In this document: one piece after another, positions 26,204 through 34,875 of the stretch
How the letters are laid out: every line of letters starts with the position of its first letter
Numbering within the stretch: position 1 is the first letter of the stretch
From: SIG622 sp045604705
GTDB lineage: Bacteria > Bacillota > Clostridia > Oscillospirales > CAG-382
NCBI GenBank assembly: GCA_045604705.1
Contig: JAZUOO010000030.1
Coordinates: 1-64,000 of the forward strand
Length of the DNA stretch: 64,000 nucleotides
Reading direction: 5' to 3'
Translations under genes and position numbers: made by a program
Notes under the pieces: model-generated
Seen by the model: the letters and a program-made list of their open reading frames with translations, nothing else
Told to the model about the DNA's origin: nothing
The model's database searches: none

Positions 26204-27865
26204 ATGAACACTAACTTTGCAAAGAAGGTTTCAAGATTCCTTCTTGCAGCATTCATTCTGTCCATAGTTTCCGTATTTGCGGTTTCTGCGACGGGAGACG
26301 CACCGGTGGCAAAGGAACCCATGTCATTTGTAGGCACTATCTGGGCTATGCTTCCCCCCGTGATTGCAATTCTTCTTGCTCTTATCACAAAGGAAGTTTA
26401 TTCCTCCCTCTTTGTAGGTATTCTCGCAGGCGGTTTACTTGCTTCAAACTTCAATGTCGTAAACACTGTTGATACTATCGTTCAAAAAGGTTTTATCACT
26501 GCTGTTTCCGATCAGGCAGGCATCTTCGTATTCCTTGTAATTCTCGGCATTATGGTTGCACTTATTGCTAAAACAGGTGCTTCCGCAGCATTCGGAAGAT
26601 GGGCACAGAAAAATGTCAAAACAAGATCCGGTGCTCAGCTTTCAACATTCGTTCTCGGTGTGCTTATTTTCATTGACGACTACTTCAACTGTCTTACGGT
26701 CGGCTCTGTTATGACTCCCGTTACCGACACACACAAGGTTTCCCGTGCAAAGCTTGCATACATAATCGACGCAACAGCAGCTCCTATCTGTATGATAGCT
26801 CCCATTTCTTCATGGGCGGCAGCAGTTTCAGGTTATGTTGACAGCGAAAAGTATTCTGGACTTGAAGTGTTTGTACGAGCTATTCCTTATAACTTCTACT
26901 CACTTCTTACACTTGTATTTGTTGTTGCACTTGTTGTTATGAAGCTTGACTACGGTCCTATGAAGCTCCACGAAAAGAATGCTCTTGAAAAAGGCGACCT
27001 CTTTACAACAGGCGAAAGCTCCAACAAGCTTGAAGAAAAGGTTGAAGAAAACCCCAAGGGCAGAGTATATGACCTTGTTCTCCCCGTACTCGTTCTTATA
27101 GTTATTTGCGTATTCGCACTTATCTATGTAGGCGGCTTCTTCGGAACAGACATCTGGGGCGGCACAGAAAACAAGGGCAACTTTATCGGCGCATTCGGTA
27201 ATACCGACGCAACGGTAGGTCTTCCCCTCGGTTCTCTTGTAGCACTTGTTATAACTATCGTTTATATGATTTGCAGAAGAGTTGTTTCCTTTAAGGAAGC
27301 TATGGGCTGTATTACAAAGGGCTTTAATGCGATGGTTCCAGCAATCACAATCCTCACATTTGCTACAGCTCTCAAGAACATGACAACAGGCGAACTCAAC
27401 GCTGCAGGCTTTTTTGAAGAAGCAATGAAGGGATCTGCAGGAAGTCTCGGTGCATTCCTTCCCGCAATCATCTTCCTTGTTGCTTGCTTCCTCGCATTCT
27501 CAACAGGAACAAGCTGGGGTACATTCGGTATTCTTATTCCGATTGTCACCGTACTTCCCGGTCTTCCCGAAGAGCTTCTCTTCATCTGCATTTCCGCAGC
27601 ACTTGCAGGATCTGTTTGCGGCGACCACTGCTCACCTATTTCCGATACAACAATTATGTCCTCGGCAGGCGCACAGTGTGACCACGTAAACCACGTTAAC
27701 ACACAGCTTCCCTACGCACTTACGGTTGCAGCTGTATCTTTCGTTTCCTACATCATTGCAGGCTTCGTACAGAACGTATTTATCGCACTTCCCATCGCAA
27801 TCGTTCTCATGATCGCAACACTCTTTGGTATAAAGTACCTTACAAAGGGTAAAGCTGCTCAGTAA
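26204..27865 (+). CDS. NhaC-family transporter, probable lysine permease (LysW type)
   Basis: A 553-residue polytopic protein of the NhaC Na+/H+ antiporter superfamily with about 12 membrane segments, an N-terminal signal-like helix, and the family motifs GVLIFIDDYFNCLTVGSVM, APISSWAAAVSGY and GDHCSPISDTTIMSSAG. On sequence alone it would be called a Na+/H+ antiporter. The lysine riboswitch in front argues that it imports lysine; riboswitch-linked NhaC-like lysine transporters (LysW) are known from comparative genomics. The start ATG 26204 follows AAGGAGG. Confidence 0.9.
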   Translation: MNTNFAKKVSRFLLAAFILSIVSVFAVSATGDAPVAKEPMSFVGTIWAMLPPVIAILLALITKEVYSSLFVGILAGGLLASNFNVVNTVDTIVQKGFITAVSDQAGIFVFLVILGIMVALIAKTGASAAFGRWAQKNVKTRSGAQLSTFVLGVLIFIDDYFNCLTVGSVMTPVTDTHKVSRAKLAYIIDATAAPICMIAPISSWAAAVSGYVDSEKYSGLEVFVRAIPYNFYSLLTLVFVVALVVMKLDYGPMKLHEKNALEKGDLFTTGESSNKLEEKVEENPKGRVYDLVLPVLVLIVICVFALIYVGGFFGTDIWGGTENKGNFIGAFGNTDATVGLPLGSLVALVITIVYMICRRVVSFKEAMGCITKGFNAMVPAITILTFATALKNMTTGELNAAGFFEEAMKGSAGSLGAFLPAIIFLVACFLAFSTGTSWGTFGILIPIVTVLPGLPEELLFICISAALAGSVCGDHCSPISDTTIMSSAGAQCDHVNHVNTQLPYALTVAAVSFVSYIIAGFVQNVFIALPIAIVLMIATLFGIKYLTKGKAAQ

Positions 27866-27888
27866 GACTATAAACAAAATAACAAAAT

Positions 27889-27920
27889 TCGGCTCGGTTT
27901 CAATACCGGGTCGTTTTTTT
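27889..27920 (+). terminator. Terminator after the NhaC-family gene
   Basis: CGGCTCGGT, short loop, ACCGGGTCG, then TTTTTTT, 24 nt after the stop. The following ~220 nt (27921-28137) is AT-rich with a weak CACGG/CCGTG hairpin; I see no gene in it and only weak promoter matches. Confidence 0.8.
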
Positions 27921-28137
27921 GTGCTAAAAATCACGGCAGAGCTGTGTTACTCCACCGTGTAAAAATTCAATTATCTTTAATTACTTATATCACAGGATTA
28001 CACCCAAAAAGCAACATACTCGTCTCTCTTTTCTTGATGTTAACAATATCACAGTAGATTTTTCCCCCAAAAAGTAGTAAAATATAGTTTGATATATTAT
28101 ATTTTAAGGAAATTATCCGCAAGGAAGAAGAAAAAAG

Positions 28138-28247
28138 TCTGAAAATAAATTTTCAGCCATAGAAGTTTGTGACTTTGAGGTCACAGACCTCGATCTTGCT
28201 TTGCAAGACCGTACAAACTTCCGATAATACGAAAGGAATGGTCATAA
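28138..28247 (+). promoter_or_regulatory. Structured 5' leader, copy A of a repeated RNA element
   Basis: Leader of the ABM-domain gene, near-identical at both ends to the leader of rimP (61061-61176, other strand). Predicted pairing: hairpin CTGAAAA/TTTTCAG (28139-28156); a 9-bp closing stem GAAGTTTGT (28162-28170) with ACAAACTTC (28213-28221); inside it two hairpins, GAGGTC/GACCTC (28177-28191) and TCTTGC/GCAAGA (28194-28208). It ends in GAAAGGAATGGTCATAA, which includes the ribosome binding site. The inner hairpins have different sequence but the same pairing in the other copy, so the structure seems to be what is kept. Function unknown. Confidence 0.65.
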
Positions 28248-28250
28248 ATT

Positions 28251-28550
28251 ATGATAGTTACAGTAGTAAATGTACACGTTGTCCCCGGAAAGGCAGAGGA
28301 ATTCCTGAAGTTCACAAAGTACAACCACGACAACGCAATTAAAGAGAACGGAAACCTCCGTTTCGATGTACTTCAGTCAAGAGAAGATCCCAATTACTTT
28401 ATCCTCTACGAAGCATATGCCACCGAAGAAGCTGCAAAGGCTCACAAGGAAACCGAGCACTACAGGAAGTGGCGTGAGGGCGTTGCGGAATTTATGGCAG
28501 AGCCGAGAGTCGGTGTTCCTTGCGACGCTTTGTTCCCGGAAGACTTTTGA
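28251..28550 (+). CDS. ABM-domain protein (antibiotic biosynthesis monooxygenase/LsrG-like)
   Basis: A 99-residue single-domain dimeric alpha/beta-barrel protein. Features: VNVHVVPGKAEEFLKF at the N-terminus, DVLQSREDPNYFILYEAY in the middle and the AHKETEHYRKW helix. The family includes small monooxygenases and the phospho-AI-2 isomerase LsrG; the His in ETEHY fits the active-site position, but the substrate is unknown. It is preceded by a structured leader shared with rimP. The AAAGGA site is 12-13 nt from the ATG, rather far. nagA follows after a short hairpin (AAGACCG/CGGTCTT). Confidence 0.85.
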   Translation: MIVTVVNVHVVPGKAEEFLKFTKYNHDNAIKENGNLRFDVLQSREDPNYFILYEAYATEEAAKAHKETEHYRKWREGVAEFMAEPRVGVPCDALFPEDF

Positions 28551-28623
28551 CAAAGACCGTTTGCGGTCTTCGTAATGGAGAATGCAAAGAGCAAAATGCA
28601 AAATTATTTTAGGAGAGCTTATT

Positions 28624-29787
28624 ATGAGTAAGATTTATATACATTCGGGGCTTGTTTTCAATACGGAAAATGAGATTTTTGAAAAAAAGAATGTGCTTAT
28701 TGACGACGGTAAGATTACGGCTATGGATATTACGGGCGAGGTGCCTGCGGGATGCGATGAAGTCATTGATGCTTCAGGTAAGCTTATTGCACCTGCTTAT
28801 GTTGATATTCATACGCATGGGGCATTGAAGCTTAGATTCCAGAGACAGACAAAAGAAGAATACAGAGAGATATTCAGGCATTATAACAATACCGGTACCG
28901 CTTCCGTTTTTCCGACGTTATCCACCGATGACTTTGATGATATGCTTGAGGCAACAAAGACACTCTGCGAGCTTTCCCGTGAGGACAGTACTCTTAACAT
29001 CGACTGTATCCACTACGAAGGTCCATTCCTTTCTCATGCGAAAAAGGGAGCTCACAATGAGAATTTCCTTAAAAACCCCGACATTGATTTTATAAAGAAA
29101 GCCAAGAAGATTACGGGAGATGACATCAAAATAAGAGTTACCATCGCCCCCGAGCTTGACGGTGCTTTTGATTTTATAAAAGAATGTACCGCTATGGGCG
29201 TTATGACAGCTATCGGTCACACAAACACAAACTTTGAAACGGCACAGGCAGCAATAAAGCTCGGTGCGAACTCCTTTATCCACACCTTTAACGCAATGTC
29301 CCCTCTCGGACACAGAGATCCGGGCGCGGTAGGTGCGGCACTCTACTGTGAGGACGGATGGCCCGAGCTTATCTGCGACGGTTTTCACGTTGATAAAGTA
29401 GCAGCTTCCATCCTTTACCACGCAAGACCCAATAATCTCGTGCTTGTTTCCGACTCCATCCAAGCGGCAGGACTTCCCGACATCGAAGGCTTTACTTTCG
29501 AAAGTGCAGGCATGGAGGTTACAATCACGGGCGGTCAGGCAAGACTCAAGGACGGCACCATCGCAGGTTCAAGACTTGATATGCATAAAGCAGTCCTCAA
29601 TCTTTCCGAATTTGCACACATCCCCTTTGAAAGAGCTATAATCTGTGCAACAAAGCATCCCGCGTATCTAACGGGTATCTACGACAGAACAGGCTCTATC
29701 GAGGTCGGTAAGCGTGCTGATATAAACATTCTTTCAGAAGAATACGCCCTTGAATCCTCCTACGTTGCCGGAAACAAAGTACGCTGA
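28624..29787 (+). CDS. nagA: N-acetylglucosamine-6-phosphate deacetylase
   Basis: 387 residues. Converts GlcNAc-6-P to GlcN-6-P plus acetate, feeding amino sugars into glycolysis or wall synthesis. Amidohydrolase motifs: DIHTHGALKL, HYEGPFL, AIGHTNTNFE (metal His), HTFNAMSPL, CDGFHVD and LVSDSIQAAGLPD (catalytic Asp). ATG 28624 has AGGAG 8 nt upstream; the longer frame to 28582 has none. nagB is not in the window. Confidence 0.95.
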   Translation: MSKIYIHSGLVFNTENEIFEKKNVLIDDGKITAMDITGEVPAGCDEVIDASGKLIAPAYVDIHTHGALKLRFQRQTKEEYREIFRHYNNTGTASVFPTLSTDDFDDMLEATKTLCELSREDSTLNIDCIHYEGPFLSHAKKGAHNENFLKNPDIDFIKKAKKITGDDIKIRVTIAPELDGAFDFIKECTAMGVMTAIGHTNTNFETAQAAIKLGANSFIHTFNAMSPLGHRDPGAVGAALYCEDGWPELICDGFHVDKVAASILYHARPNNLVLVSDSIQAAGLPDIEGFTFESAGMEVTITGGQARLKDGTIAGSRLDMHKAVLNLSEFAHIPFERAIICATKHPAYLTGIYDRTGSIEVGKRADINILSEEYALESSYVAGNKVR

Positions 29788-29847
29788 TAAACTTATCTGA
29801 ATTAAAAACGGAAAAAAGGGAAAAATCTGTAATAAAATGTAAAGGGA

Positions 29848-30690
29848 GTGACGGCTATTCTCTGCTCAAGAAAACAAATCAAAAAAAAGGCGCGGGAGAT
29901 CCTGTTCTCAAACTATCAGACTTTCCTTTTTGCCACCCTGTTTTTTGCAGCGGTCTCTTTCGGCTTCACGGTACTGTCAAAGACATTCTGCGAACTTCTC
30001 TGCGAGGAGACAACTGACGAAATATTCACAATGGTGTCTCTGACCTTTGATATTTTCGGTCTTTTGTTATGCTTCCCGTTTGCACTTGGATACCTTTCTC
30101 TGTGCGCAAAGCTCTCGGACGGAAGAAAAACAGAGCTCTCGGAAATGTTCACTTTTTACTCAAAAGGCGGAAAACTCACATCCTGTTATGCTTTTCTCCT
30201 TTTAAAAATTCCCGAAATCCTGTTAAAACTCATTCTCCCCTTTATCGCACTTTCCACACTGCAAGGCGTTATCACAGCTTACTTTGCACAAAGCATCACG
30301 GACTACAGCCTTTATATTTCCGCAATGTTTTTCGTTCTGCAGGTTATAGTCATTTTTGCTGTATTCTATATGGAGGGCGGGATACTTCTTTACGTTTTTG
30401 ACTTCTGCCGCGGCACAAAGCATAAACACACCTTTTCCGAAAAACGCACCTTCTTTATTGTAAGACTCTCCCTTATACCTCTGTATATCCTCTCGGTACT
30501 TACATTTGGAGTGCTGTTACTTGCATATACACTACCTTATACGCTTATCATTTACGCACTTTATGCATCGAAGTCCGACGAGCTGACAAACACACTGCAT
30601 TCCGACATTTACAATGAAAGCTTCGGAGATACCGCAATTTTCAAAAGAGTAAATGCGGACGGAGAATCAACTTTGAAAGATACAAACTAA
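29848..30690 (+). CDS. Multi-pass membrane protein, DUF975-like
   Basis: About 280 residues with an N-terminal amphipathic KKKAREIL segment and about five to six hydrophobic segments (about 25-45, 65-90, 115-145, 155-180, 205-235). The N-terminus recalls DUF975 membrane proteins; function unknown. The open frame begins at GTG 29848, but that codon overlaps the binding site AAAGGGAG. The codon 8 nt after the site is ATT (29857-29859), so the true start is doubtful. Confidence 0.7.
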   Translation: MTAILCSRKQIKKKAREILFSNYQTFLFATLFFAAVSFGFTVLSKTFCELLCEETTDEIFTMVSLTFDIFGLLLCFPFALGYLSLCAKLSDGRKTELSEMFTFYSKGGKLTSCYAFLLLKIPEILLKLILPFIALSTLQGVITAYFAQSITDYSLYISAMFFVLQVIVIFAVFYMEGGILLYVFDFCRGTKHKHTFSEKRTFFIVRLSLIPLYILSVLTFGVLLLAYTLPYTLIIYALYASKSDELTNTLHSDIYNESFGDTAIFKRVNADGESTLKDTN

Positions 30691-30724
30691 AATAAAAGAG
30701 AATAATTGAAAGGACAGATATAAA

Positions 30725-32743
30725 ATGGCAGAAAAATTTTTTATTACAACTGCAATCCCCTACACCTCCCGCAAGCCCCACATAGGAAACACCTACGAGC
30801 TAATCATGTGCGATGCTATCGCACGTTATCAAAGACTTCTCGGCAAGGACGTATTCTTCCTGACAGGCACAGACGAGCACGGACTCAAGATTGAGGAAGC
30901 CGCAAAAGACGCAGGTATTACACCTCAAAACTACGTTGACAATATCACGGGCGAGCTTAAGAAAATCTGGGAACTCATGGACATAAGCTACGACAAGTTC
31001 ATCAGAACCACCGACGATTATCACGTAAAAGCAGTACAGAAGATATTCAACAAGCTCTACGAACAGGGCGACATCTACAAAGGCGAATACGAAGGCTGGT
31101 ACTGTACTCCATGCGAAAGCTTCTGGACGGAAACACAGGCTCACACCGAAAACGGCGAGCATATATGTCCCGACTGCGGAAGACCCGTTCAGAAATCCAA
31201 GGAAGAAGCTTATTTCTTGAAGCTATCTAAGTATCAGGAAAGACTTGAAAAGTATATTGACGAGCATCCCGACTTCATCGAACCCGAGGCAAGAAAGAAA
31301 GAAATGGTAAACAACTTCATAAAGCCCGGCGTTCAGGATCTCTGTATCTCTCGTTCAACTTTCACATGGGGCGTTCCCGTTGAATTCGACCCCGGCCACG
31401 TTATCTATGTATGGATAGACGCTCTTTCAAACTACATAACAGCTCTCGGCTATGCTGTTGATGAAAAGGGTGAATTGTATCAGAAATACTGGCCTGCAGA
31501 TGTTCAGGTAATCGGCAAGGACATCCTCAGATTCCACACCATTTACTGGCCTGTTATCCTCATGGCTCTGGGTGAACCTTTGCCGAGGAAGATATTCGGA
31601 CACCCGTGGCTTCTTGTCGGCGATGAAAAGATTTCAAAGTCCAAGGGTAACGCAATCTACGCCGATGACCTTGCAGGACATTTTGGCACAGACGCCGTAA
31701 GATACTACGTTCTCTCCGAAATGCCTTTCCTCCAGGACGGTTCAATAACATACGAAAACTTCATTGCAAAGTTCAACTCCGACCTTGCAAACACACTCGG
31801 AAACCTCGTGAACAGAACCGTTGCCATGATTAATAAGTATTTTGACGGTATCATCCCCAAGAGCAGAACAGCTACCGAGTTTGACGCAGACCTCATCGCA
31901 ACAGTTGAGGGTGGCGTAAGGGCAGTTGCGGAAAAGCTTAACACTTTCCACGTTGCCGATGCCTGCGATGAAATCATGACCGTTCTTCGCCGTCTTAACA
32001 AATATATAGACGAAACAATGCCCTGGGTACTCGCAAAAGACGAAACCAAGAAAGACATTCTCGGCACCGTTCTTTACAACCTCATTGAGGGTATAAGAAT
32101 TGCCGCAACACTTATAGCTCCCATTATGCCCGGAACGGCAAAGAAGATTGAAACTCAGATTAATGCTCCCGAAAGTGCAAACATCACGGTTACAACATGG
32201 CAGGCGGCAGAAAAGTTTGGACTTGCTTACGCTGACGGGGCAAAGGTAAATCCCGCACCGGAAGGAATGTTCGCAAGACTTGACGAAAAGAAAAAGCTTA
32301 TCGAAATTTTCGGCGAGGAATTGGTGAACGCTCCTAAGGCGGAAGAAAAAAACAAAAAGGAAAAGAAAGAAAAGAAAGCTCACAAAGAGCCGGAATATCC
32401 CGCAGAGATCTCCATTGAGGATTTCTGCAAAGTAAAGCTCATATGTGCCAAAGTCGAGACCTGCGAACCTGTTGAAAACTCCAACAAGCTCTTGAAACTC
32501 ACCCTCAACGACGGCAGCGACACTCCGAGACAAGTAGTTTCCGGCATTGCAAAAGCTTATACTCCCGATTCTCTTATCGGAAAGAAGGTAATTGTCGTTG
32601 CAAACCTTGCCCCCGCAAAGCTCCGTGGTGTTGATTCCAACGGTATGATCCTCGCAGCAGGTGAAAAGCAGTCTGACGGCACGGAAAAAATTACCGTTTC
32701 ATTCCTTGACGATTCCATTAAAGAGGGTACAATCATAAGATAA
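30725..32743 (+). CDS. metG: Methionyl-tRNA synthetase
   Basis: 672 residues; charges tRNA-Met. Class I motifs: KPHIGNTYE (HIGH-type) and KISKSKGN (KMSKS). One zinc knuckle, CTPCESF...CPDCGR, is visible near residues 127-150. After the anticodon-binding domain a Lys/Glu-rich linker (about residues 537-555) leads to a C-terminal EMAP/Trbp111-type tRNA-binding domain (VKLICAKVETCEPVENSNKL), as in two-domain Firmicute MetG. The start has AAAGG upstream. Confidence 0.97.
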   Translation: MAEKFFITTAIPYTSRKPHIGNTYELIMCDAIARYQRLLGKDVFFLTGTDEHGLKIEEAAKDAGITPQNYVDNITGELKKIWELMDISYDKFIRTTDDYHVKAVQKIFNKLYEQGDIYKGEYEGWYCTPCESFWTETQAHTENGEHICPDCGRPVQKSKEEAYFLKLSKYQERLEKYIDEHPDFIEPEARKKEMVNNFIKPGVQDLCISRSTFTWGVPVEFDPGHVIYVWIDALSNYITALGYAVDEKGELYQKYWPADVQVIGKDILRFHTIYWPVILMALGEPLPRKIFGHPWLLVGDEKISKSKGNAIYADDLAGHFGTDAVRYYVLSEMPFLQDGSITYENFIAKFNSDLANTLGNLVNRTVAMINKYFDGIIPKSRTATEFDADLIATVEGGVRAVAEKLNTFHVADACDEIMTVLRRLNKYIDETMPWVLAKDETKKDILGTVLYNLIEGIRIAATLIAPIMPGTAKKIETQINAPESANITVTTWQAAEKFGLAYADGAKVNPAPEGMFARLDEKKKLIEIFGEELVNAPKAEEKNKKEKKEKKAHKEPEYPAEISIEDFCKVKLICAKVETCEPVENSNKLLKLTLNDGSDTPRQVVSGIAKAYTPDSLIGKKVIVVANLAPAKLRGVDSNGMILAAGEKQSDGTEKITVSFLDDSIKEGTIIR

Positions 32744-32882
32744 ATTCCTCACGAAAACACACCGATATTTCAATTATTTTCCGTTGCAATCAGCCCCTAA
32801 AACTGCGGGTTGGTTATAACTGCCCTTATACGCACCTTTTACCCTCCTAAATCCTATATCCTAATCAAAAGGAACTACAAAA

Positions 32883-33668
32883 ATGCTGTTTGACTCACAC
32901 GCACACTACGACGACGAAAAATTCGACGGTATCCGGGACGAAATCCTCTCCAAAATGCCTGAATACGGGGTTGGAGGAATAGTCAATGCCGGAGCAAGCC
33001 TCAAGGGCTCATACGCTTCACGAGATCTTGCACACAAATACGATTTTATGTATTTCACGGCAGGTATCCATCCGGAATCCGCAGCAAAGGACATGAAGCA
33101 CGATGGCTGGCTCTCGGAAATCGAGGAGCTCTTACAGGACAAAAAATGCGTTGCCGTCGGTGAGATAGGTCTTGACTACTATTGGGAAAAAGAAACCGCA
33201 CCACAGCAAAAGGAATGCTTTGAATTGCAGCTATGTCTTTGCGAAAAAACGGGACTTCCCGCCATTGTACACGACAGAGAGGCTCATGGTGATTGCCTTG
33301 AAATTGTAAAAAAGCATAAGGACGCTACGGGACTTTTCCATTGCTTTTCAGGCTCAGTCGAAATGGCAAAAGAGATAATCTCAATGGGTTGGTACATCTC
33401 CATAGGTGGAGTTGTGACATTCAAAAACGCACGAAAAACAGTCGAGGTCATCGAAGGTCTGAAAGACATCTCAAACGGCACATCAAGGCTTCTTCTTGAA
33501 ACAGACTGTCCCTACCTTGCCCCCGTACCTCACAGAGGCGAGCTTAACCATTCGGGACTCATGTCAAATACAGCGACAAAAATCGCGGAGCTTCTCGGAA
33601 TGACAACCGAGGAAGTCGAAAAGCTCACATACGACAACGCAATGAGATTTTACAATCTTAAAGATTGA
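32883..33668 (+). CDS. tatD: TatD-family metal-dependent DNase
   Basis: 261 residues. TIM-barrel hydrolase acting as 3'-5' exonuclease or deacylase. Motifs: MLFDSHAHYDDEKF, VGEIGLDYYW, IVHDREAHGD, GLFHCFSGS and LLLETDCPYLAPVPHRGELN. The start ATG 32883 has AAGGA upstream. It follows metG, a common Firmicute arrangement. Confidence 0.95.
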   Translation: MLFDSHAHYDDEKFDGIRDEILSKMPEYGVGGIVNAGASLKGSYASRDLAHKYDFMYFTAGIHPESAAKDMKHDGWLSEIEELLQDKKCVAVGEIGLDYYWEKETAPQQKECFELQLCLCEKTGLPAIVHDREAHGDCLEIVKKHKDATGLFHCFSGSVEMAKEIISMGWYISIGGVVTFKNARKTVEVIEGLKDISNGTSRLLLETDCPYLAPVPHRGELNHSGLMSNTATKIAELLGMTTEEVEKLTYDNAMRFYNLKD

Positions 33669-33772
33669 TTACATCCGTGTCCGACACCTTTCGGGCACAG
33701 AGCCGAGGCTGTGAATTGACTTTTGCGGTTTCGGCTCCGTGAAATCGGAATACATAAAAAAGGCGTGATACT

Positions 33773-34531
33773 ATGAAAACAATGCTTATCACAGGCTCCT
33801 CGAGAGGAATCGGTGCTGAAATTGCACGACTTGCCTACCTTTCGAGAGAATACAACGTGATAATCAACTACAACAAAAGTGGTGCGCGAGCCACAATGCT
33901 CCAAAAGGAGTTTGAGGAGATTTCCTCACAAAATAAAGAGAAACAATACGGAAAGGTTATAACCGTCGGTGCCGATGTTTCAAAAGAAGACGATGTCAAT
34001 GCCATTTTTAATACGGCAGAACAGCATTTCGGAAGAGTTGATGTGCTTGTCAACAATGCGGCTGTGTCCTCCTATTCCCTGTTTCAGGATTTAACTCTTG
34101 AAGATTGGCACGGAACAATGTCGGTAAATCTCGATTCGGTATTTCTCTGCTCAAAACGTGCACTTCCGAATATGATAAACGCAAAATGCGGCAGGATCAT
34201 AAATATTTCCTCCATATGGGGAATATGCGGCTCTTCCTGCGAGGTACATTATTCCACATCAAAAGCGGCGATAATCGGACTTACAAAGGCTCTTGCAAAG
34301 GAAGTAGGTCCCTCGGGGATAACTGTCAACTGCATAGCTCCCGGCGTTATTGACACGGAGATGAATAAAGCCTTGTCCGAGAGCGATATGGCAGCACTCT
34401 GTAATGAAACTCCCCTTGGTTGTATAGGTAAATGTGAGGATATTGCAAGAACAGTGCTTTTCCTTGCAGGTGACTGCGGCAACTTTATCACGGGACAAGT
34501 CATAAGTCCCAACGGCGGACTTGTAATTTGA
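33773..34531 (+). CDS. Short-chain dehydrogenase/reductase (FabG/YmfI-like)
   Basis: 252 residues with a complete SDR pattern: LITGSSRGIGAEIA (NAD(P) binding), VNNAAVSS, catalytic Ser in NISSIWG, YSTSK (YxxxK), and IAPGVIDTEM. It could be a 3-oxoacyl-ACP reductase or an EF-P 5-aminopentanone reductase (YmfI); no fatty acid genes surround it, so the second is possible. A GAGCCGA/TCGGCTC hairpin lies in the gap to tatD. Confidence 0.88.
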   Translation: MKTMLITGSSRGIGAEIARLAYLSREYNVIINYNKSGARATMLQKEFEEISSQNKEKQYGKVITVGADVSKEDDVNAIFNTAEQHFGRVDVLVNNAAVSSYSLFQDLTLEDWHGTMSVNLDSVFLCSKRALPNMINAKCGRIINISSIWGICGSSCEVHYSTSKAAIIGLTKALAKEVGPSGITVNCIAPGVIDTEMNKALSESDMAALCNETPLGCIGKCEDIARTVLFLAGDCGNFITGQVISPNGGLVI

Positions 34532-34622
34532 AAGGACATCTTCAACATTACAAATAAGAACAGACAATGCAATCTCACCTTATGGAAAACAGTTTCGACC
34601 ACAAATGGAAAGTCCGCTTTAG

Positions 34623-34862
34623 CTTAAATGGACAAAATTCGACCTTTTCCACATGGAAAGAGAAAACAAGGATAAAGGTGTGAATTTCCCGAAAATGTTT
34701 ATTTGGTGCGGCACGGAGGATTCACTTATCACGGCAAACCGCAATTACAGCTCACTGCTTTCAGAGCTCGGTATAGAACACACCTACCTTGAATCCGAGG
34801 GCGATTATTCATGGGAATAGTGGGATTTGTACATTCGGTTTCTCTTTGGCGAAAAGAAATAA
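34623..34862 (+). pseudogene. C-terminal remnant of a putative esterase
   Basis: The frame from 34623 reads LKWTKFDLFHMEREN..., then MFIWCGTEDSLITANRN and ESEGDYSWE, which is the C-terminus of the esterase D/tributyrin-esterase-like alpha/beta-hydrolase family (usual pattern WCGTEDFLY ... ESPGDHSWEYWD). At the expected Tyr after SWE there is TAG (34818-34820), then WDLYIRFLFGEKK and TAA at 34860. The first ~160 residues, including the catalytic serine, are missing. The His expected in GDHSW is Tyr here. Confidence 0.7.
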
Positions 34863-34875
34863 GAAAGGTGCAAAA

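Noticed and set aside
32744..32882. Hairpin CAGCCC/GGGTTG between metG and tatD as a terminator
   Set aside because: The stem is short and not followed by a T-run.
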